A stretch of DNA of 10,555 nucleotides, taken from Pseudomonadota bacterium. Its GTDB lineage: Bacteria > Pseudomonadota > Alphaproteobacteria > Rhizobiales > Hyphomicrobiaceae. The DNA lies in contig JAEVZQ010000189.1 of NCBI GenBank assembly GCA_023392135.1, positions 1 through 10,555 on the forward strand, given 5' to 3'. Made by a program: the position numbers and the translations under genes. The notes under the pieces were generated by a model. It did not search any database. It saw only the letters and a program-made list of their open reading frames with translations, and was not told the DNA's origin. Of this stretch, positions 7,218 through 10,555 are shown one piece after another. Each line of letters begins with the position of its first letter. Position 1 is the first letter of the stretch.

Positions 7218-7235
7218 TTGCATCGAAGTCTGCAA
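7218..7235. repeat. inverted repeat TTGCA-N8-TGCAA, possible operator
   Basis: TTGCA at 7218-7222 and TGCAA at 7231-7235 form a perfect 5-base inverted repeat with an 8-base spacer. It lies about 65 bases upstream of the LpoA-like gene's start and about 90 upstream of the rsmI start. Size and spacing fit a dimeric regulator site, but so short a repeat can arise by chance. Confidence 0.25.
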
Positions 7236-7283
7236 TAGCGGCGTGGATTAGGCTACGCTGCCACGACACGACACCGCACAGAG

Positions 7284-7310
7284 CTGCAACTTGCAGTTGG
7301 TGGGAACTGC
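7284..7310 (+). repeat. overlapping inverted repeats in the rsmI leader
   Basis: CTGCAA-C-TTGCAG (7284-7296) is a 13-base near-palindrome. It overlaps GCAGTT (7293-7298), which pairs with AACTGC (7305-7310) around a 6-base loop. In RNA the two pairings compete for bases 7293-7296. The second hairpin ends five bases before the GGAGG of rsmI, close enough to influence ribosome access. The repeats are seen directly; any regulatory role is inferred. Confidence 0.4.
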
Positions 7311-7315
7311 GCCTT

Positions 7316-7320
7316 GGAGG
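7316..7320 (+). promoter_or_regulatory. ribosome binding site that sets the rsmI start
   Basis: GGAGG at 7316-7320 lies six bases before TTG 7327, ideal spacing. It favours that TTG over the further-upstream in-frame TTG at 7291, which has no purine-rich site before it. Confidence 0.75.
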
Positions 7321-7326
7321 AACGGA

Positions 7327-8265
7327 TTGACGAAAAATCGTCGGATATGCAAGGAGGATTCTGGGGAGGTCGGCGTAGAATCCCTGCGGCGGCAGGTTCT
7401 GGCGCGGCTCGATGATGCTCTGGCGCAACCGCTCGTTCCGGGACTGTATCTCGTCGCCACGCCCATCGGTAACCTGGCAGACTTCACGTTGCGGGCCATA
7501 AGCACGATTGCCCGAGCCGATGTCGTTTGCTGCGAGGACACCCGCCACAGTCGCCAGCTACTCCTGCAGTATGGGATCGACCGCAGCCTGAGGCCATTCC
7601 ACGAGCATAACGAGGATCGGGAGCTTCCCCGCGTACTGGTAGAAATTGCAGCAGGCCAAACAGTTGCTCTCATCAGTGATGCCGGTACGCCGCTCGTCTC
7701 CGACCCCGGCTTCAAGCTGGTGCGCAGCGCGGTTGCCGCCGGACATCGCGTCGTGAGCATCCCAGGACCAGCGGCCCCCCTCGCGGCGCTCGCCTGCTGC
7801 GGGCTGCCCACCGATCGTTTCCTGTTTGCAGGTTTCCTGCCGCCGAAGCAGGCCGCACGCCGCAACCGACTGGCCGAGCTTGCCAGGGTCAAGGCAACAC
7901 TCGTTTTCTTCGAAGCACCGTCACGAGTCGCAGGCGCACTCGCCGACATGGCCGCCATGCTCGGAAGCGAGCGGGAGGCCGCCGTCGCTCGCGAATTGAC
8001 CAAACTGCACGAGGAGGTTGTGCACGGGAAACTCGGCGAGCTGGCAAGGAGGGCAGCAGCAGAGGAAGCCCGCGGAGAGTTCGTGCTCCTCGTGGGACCG
8101 CCCGCCCGATCCGAGATCTCCGACGAGTTCATCACGGCCCGCCTCGAACAGAGCCTTGCCGACAACAGCGTTCGCGATGCGAGCCGCGAGGTGGCAGAGG
8201 CGCTTGGCGTGCCCAAATCCCGTGTCTACGATCTGGCCGTCCGTATGAAGCGAGGTCGCACGTGA
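7327..8265 (+). CDS. rsmI: 16S rRNA (cytidine(1402)-2'-O)-methyltransferase RsmI
   Basis: RsmI uses S-adenosylmethionine to 2'-O-methylate C1402 in the decoding centre of 16S rRNA; it belongs to the tetrapyrrole-methylase fold family. The 312-residue product carries the whole signature: VATPIGNLADFTLRA (43-57), CEDTRHS (69-75), SDAGTPLVSDPG (117-128), IPGPAA (145-150), FAGFLPPK (167-174), FFEAPSR (194-200), ARELTKLHEE (221-230) and GEFVLLVGP (250-258). The C-terminal tail (270-312) is a helical extension usual in the family. I place the start at TTG 7327 because of the GGAGG six bases upstream; this leaves about 40 residues before the core, slightly longer than usual. It is the first gene of an operon: its TGA overlaps the GTG of yraN by 4 bases (GTGA), indicating coupled translation. 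Confidence 0.96.
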   Translation: MTKNRRICKEDSGEVGVESLRRQVLARLDDALAQPLVPGLYLVATPIGNLADFTLRAISTIARADVVCCEDTRHSRQLLLQYGIDRSLRPFHEHNEDRELPRVLVEIAAGQTVALISDAGTPLVSDPGFKLVRSAVAAGHRVVSIPGPAAPLAALACCGLPTDRFLFAGFLPPKQAARRNRLAELARVKATLVFFEAPSRVAGALADMAAMLGSEREAAVARELTKLHEEVVHGKLGELARRAAAEEARGEFVLLVGPPARSEISDEFITARLEQSLADNSVRDASREVAEALGVPKSRVYDLAVRMKRGRT

Positions 8266-8657
8266 TAGTCACAGACCCCGGGAAGGAGGCCCGGTCGAGC
8301 ACCATCAGGAGGCAGCGGGAGCAGAGCGGCCGAATGGCGGAGCACATCGCTGCTGTCCTGCTATGCGTGAAGGGATACCGAATCCTTGCGCGTCGTTATC
8401 GTTCGAAGCTCGGCGAGATCGATTTGATCGCTGTGCGGGGGCGCAGGCTCGCGTTCGTGGAGGTCAAGAGGCGATCTACCATCGAAGCGGCCGAGGCGGC
8501 AAAAACCATGAGGCAGGCACGGCGGATTGCGCGTGCTGCGGAGCAGTGGGTCTGGCGTCATCCGGCCTATCGTGATTATGAGATCGGCCTGGACGCAATG
8601 CTGATCGTGCCTGGGCGTCTGCCTCGTCACCAGCCGAACGCCCTGCAAATTGTGTAA
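8262..8657 (+). CDS. yraN: YraN family (UPF0102) nuclease-fold protein
   Basis: A 131-residue cytoplasmic protein of the UPF0102/YraN family, which has a restriction-endonuclease-like fold; its cellular role is not well established. Visible marks are the [15 protein letters not shown] helix (17-31), [18 protein letters not shown] (37-54) with the acidic GEIDLI (51-56), and FVEVKRR (65-71). E52, D54, E67 and K69 are placed like the acidic and lysine residues of a PD-(D/E)XK site. The GTG start at 8262 overlaps the rsmI stop and has GAGG at 8252-8255 before it. The later ATG at 8334 would cut into the first conserved helix, so I reject it. The gene sits between rsmI and gshB, with gshB 49 bases downstream, an order common in alphaproteobacteria. 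Confidence 0.93.
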   Translation: MIVTDPGKEARSSTIRRQREQSGRMAEHIAAVLLCVKGYRILARRYRSKLGEIDLIAVRGRRLAFVEVKRRSTIEAAEAAKTMRQARRIARAAEQWVWRHPAYRDYEIGLDAMLIVPGRLPRHQPNALQIV

Positions 8658-8706
8658 GCAGACCGGATTCGCACACCGGCCAGCCCGATCTCACCGGAAA
8701 CAACCG

Positions 8707-9654
8707 ATGCCATTGAAAATCGCCTGCCAGATGGACCCTATCGACCGCATCGACATCCGCGGCGATTCCACATTTGCGCTCCTGCTCGAGGCCCAGCGGC
8801 GTGGGCATGAGCTCTTCTACTACGAGCCGCCCAATCTGGCGCTCGACGGCGCGCACCTGATCGCCCGCGGGGCAACGTTGCAGGTCGAGGACCGGGTCGG
8901 GGACCATTACAAGCTCTCCGACCGACGAATGGTGGACCTTGCCGATTGGGACGTCGTGCTTCTGCGCCAGGACCCGCCCTTCGACATGGCCTATATCACT
9001 ACGACGCATCTGCTTGAGCGGATCCACCCGAAGACTTTCGTCGTCAACGATCCGACATGGGTGAGAAATGCACCCGAAAAAGTGTGGGTGCTCGATTTCC
9101 AGGACCTCATGCCGCCAACACTCGTCACCCGGAACATCGAGGACGTAAGGAGCTTCCGCGAGCGATACAGGGACATCATCCTCAAACCGCTCTACGGCAA
9201 TGGTGGCGCCTCGGTATTCCGCATTTCGGAGGGCGATACCAATCTGAACTCGCTCGTCGAGCTGTTCCAGACCGTGTTCCGGGAGCCCTTCATGGTCCAA
9301 CAGTACCGGCCGGAGATCCGCGAAGGCGACAAGCGCGTCATCCTGATCGACGGCGAAGTGGTGGGCGCTATCAATCGCGTACCGGCGCCGGATGAGACAC
9401 GCTCGAACATGCATGTCGGAGGCCAGGCCAGACCGACCGAACTCACCGAGCGCGACTTGGAGATCTGCGAGCGGCTCAAGCCCGAGCTGAAGCGGCGCGG
9501 ATTGATCTTCACGGGCATCGACGTGATCGGTCCCTATCTCACCGAGATCAACGTCACCTCGCCCACGGGCATCCGGCAGATCGAAGAATTCGGTGGTCCG
9601 AATGTTGCAGCCCTGTTCTGGGATGCCGTGGCGGCCCGTGTGGGGCGCGTCTAG
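8707..9654 (+). CDS. gshB: glutathione synthetase GshB
   Basis: GshB joins gamma-glutamylcysteine and glycine with ATP in the second step of glutathione synthesis, in the cytoplasm. The 315-residue product has the usual bacterial length and ATP-grasp motifs: [20 protein letters not shown] (8-27), LRQDPPFD (86-93), [12 protein letters not shown] (114-125), [12 protein letters not shown] (160-171, the ATP-binding loop), GDKR (207-210), [10 protein letters not shown] (232-241) and [16 protein letters not shown] (279-294) with the metal-binding Glu and Asn. All expected residues are present. ATG 8707 matches the family N-terminus; the frame is open back to TTG 8650, but that stretch is unlike GshB. 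A weak GGAA at 8697-8700 serves as ribosome site. It is the last gene of rsmI-yraN-gshB. Its TAG shares the palindrome CTAG (9651-9654) with the stop of the convergent dehydrogenase gene. Confidence 0.98.
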   Translation: MPLKIACQMDPIDRIDIRGDSTFALLLEAQRRGHELFYYEPPNLALDGAHLIARGATLQVEDRVGDHYKLSDRRMVDLADWDVVLLRQDPPFDMAYITTTHLLERIHPKTFVVNDPTWVRNAPEKVWVLDFQDLMPPTLVTRNIEDVRSFRERYRDIILKPLYGNGGASVFRISEGDTNLNSLVELFQTVFREPFMVQQYRPEIREGDKRVILIDGEVVGAINRVPAPDETRSNMHVGGQARPTELTERDLEICERLKPELKRRGLIFTGIDVIGPYLTEINVTSPTGIRQIEEFGGPNVAALFWDAVAARVGRV

Positions 9655-10555
9655 CTGGGGAGGACGTGCGCGCCGGCCCGCTCATGCCCCGGCCCGGCAG
9701 AAGGTGCCTTGTGCAGCAGTCTCGGCGCAAGCCCGATCAGAGCTGCCAGCGCCATGGTGCCGAGGCCCGCACCCAGCAATTTCCTGTTCTGCGTGGTCTG
9801 GCGCCCATGGGTTCGGTTCGTCGCGCCACCTGACTGGAACAAATTGCCATCCGTGGTGGGAACGGCCTTGGCCCGAGGCAAGTACGCGGCGATCGCACGA
9901 GCAGCCACCCAGCCGGCAAGGCCCGGAGCAACGGCGCCGGCGAGCCAGGCGAGTGTTGCCGGCGTTCCGACCGTCACTTCTGCCCGGGGCCGCCGGATGC
10001 AGTTCACAATCGCCCGGGCAACCGCCTCCGGCTCATACACCGGCGGCGCGGCAGCCAACTCGCGACCAGTATAATTCGCAGCATGGTCGAGCCCCGGCGT
10101 ATTCAGGAAGGACGGGAAAACATCGCAGACGGCGATGCCCCGGAAGCCGGCCAGCTCGGCGCGCAAACTCTTAGTGAACCCGAGCATGCCCCACTTTCCG
10201 GCCGCGTAAGCAGCGGAAAAGGGCGAGGGCACCCACGCCCCGAGCGAGTTCACGTTGATGAGCGTTCCCTGCCCCTGCGCACGGAAATAGGGGAGGGCAG
10301 CGTGGGCGCCGTTGACGGTGCCGATGAGGTTGGTCTCGATCACCCGCCGGTGCGCCTCTATAGGAGTTTCCTCGAATCGGCCGAAAGCACCCACTCCCAC
10401 CACATTGACCCAGGCGTCCAGCCTTCCGAACGTGCTCATCGCCATCCCGCCCAGCTTCGCTGTGGCATCCGAGTCGGACACGTCGCACGGCACGACGATG
10501 ACAGGCCCGCCTCGCTCGGCGCACTCCGCAGCCACGCGTTCGAGCGCCTCGCGGC
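9651..10555 (-). CDS. short-chain dehydrogenase/reductase with C-terminal membrane helix, 5' end beyond the window
   Basis: The frame is open to the right edge; the 300 visible residues begin [16 protein letters not shown], mid-way through a classical SDR, so the Gly-rich cofactor motif lies outside. A GTG at 10535-10533 opens this frame but is internal. Counting from that GTG: CDVSD (17-21), NVVGVG (44-49, in place of the usual NNAG), N69, the catalytic serine in INVNSLG (S97) and YAAGKWG with Y110 and K114. These are the catalytic Asn-Ser-Tyr-Lys set, so it should be an active NAD(P)-dependent oxidoreductase. After the SDR core comes TDGNLFQSG (228-236), then a hydrophobic segment (about 253-274) likely to be a membrane anchor, then a short tail. 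The substrate is unknown. It is convergent with gshB and shares a CTAG stop with it, leaving no room for a separate terminator. Confidence 0.9.
   Translation of the reverse strand, partial: REALERVAAECAERGGPVIVVPCDVSDSDATAKLGGMAMSTFGRLDAWVNVVGVGAFGRFEETPIEAHRRVIETNLIGTVNGAHAALPYFRAQGQGTLINVNSLGAWVPSPFSAAYAAGKWGMLGFTKSLRAELAGFRGIAVCDVFPSFLNTPGLDHAANYTGRELAAAPPVYEPEAVARAIVNCIRRPRAEVTVGTPATLAWLAGAVAPGLAGWVAARAIAAYLPRAKAVPTTDGNLFQSGGATNRTHGRQTTQNRKLLGAGLGTMALAALIGLAPRLLHKAPSAGPGHERAGAHVLPS

Larger units (their letters stand above)
7153..7326. promoter_or_regulatory. divergent intergenic region between the LpoA-like gene and rsmI
   Basis: These 174 bases must hold promoters for both directions. 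I cannot point to a convincing -35/-10 pair on either strand. The region contains several inverted repeats built on TGCA-type cores: TTGCA-N8-TGCAA (7218-7235), CTGCAA-C-TTGCAG (7284-7296) and GCAGTT-N6-AACTGC (7293-7310). The last ends five bases before the rsmI ribosome site, so it could affect rsmI translation. Regulation is inference. Confidence 0.5.

Noticed and set aside
7248..8216. A 322-codon minus-strand open frame opposite rsmI
   Set aside because: The product is Ser/Ala/Arg-rich without domains, and the opposite strand holds a complete RsmI with all motifs.
8476..9414. A 312-codon minus-strand open frame opposite yraN and gshB
   Set aside because: It lies antisense to an unmistakable gshB; long antisense frames are expected in GC-rich DNA, and its product resembles no family I know.

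Overview
The window is ordinary-looking chromosomal DNA from a GC-rich bacterium, most likely an alphaproteobacterium of the Hyphomicrobiales (Rhizobiales) type. This rests on the GC-rich third codon positions, the conserved block of an LpoA-like lipoprotein gene divergent from rsmI-yraN-gshB, and a glutathione synthetase with typical alphaproteobacterial sequence. The taxonomic assignment is inference from memory of these families. I see no insertion sequence, CRISPR array, phage gene, tRNA or rRNA.

Left part (1-4462). A possible gene fragment runs off the left edge on the minus strand. A small four-helix membrane protein follows on the plus strand (229-621). Convergent to it is a tight minus-strand operon of three genes, transcribed from 4462 down to 687: a two-helix membrane protein with a periplasmic sensor-like domain and no output domain; a 664-residue protein joining a similar sensor-like module and a HAMP-like linker to a full 12-helix MFS transporter; and a periplasmic substrate-binding protein of the ABC_sub_bind (TrpX-like) family. 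The first two genes overlap by 4 bases and the third starts 18 bases after the second. No ABC permease or ATPase is present. A substrate-binding protein co-transcribed with a sensor-fused MFS carrier is the most unusual thing here and the best candidate for an undescribed system: a ligand-gated or binding-protein-assisted secondary transporter, or a sensory relay.

Middle part (4463-7152). A 384-base gap without a convincing gene carries a hairpin just after an AEC-family (auxin efflux carrier-like) transporter gene on the minus strand. Upstream of that, also on the minus strand, lies a lipoprotein with a periplasmic-binding-protein fold of the LpoA / penicillin-binding-protein-activator type.

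Right part (7153-10555). A divergent intergenic region with several small inverted repeats leads into the plus-strand operon rsmI-yraN-gshB: 16S rRNA ribose methylation, a nuclease-fold protein of uncertain role, and glutathione synthesis. rsmI probably starts at a TTG at 7327, set by a strong Shine-Dalgarno. The gshB stop overlaps the stop of a convergent short-chain dehydrogenase gene: a single CTAG supplies TAG on both strands. The dehydrogenase has a C-terminal membrane helix and its N-terminus lies beyond the right edge.
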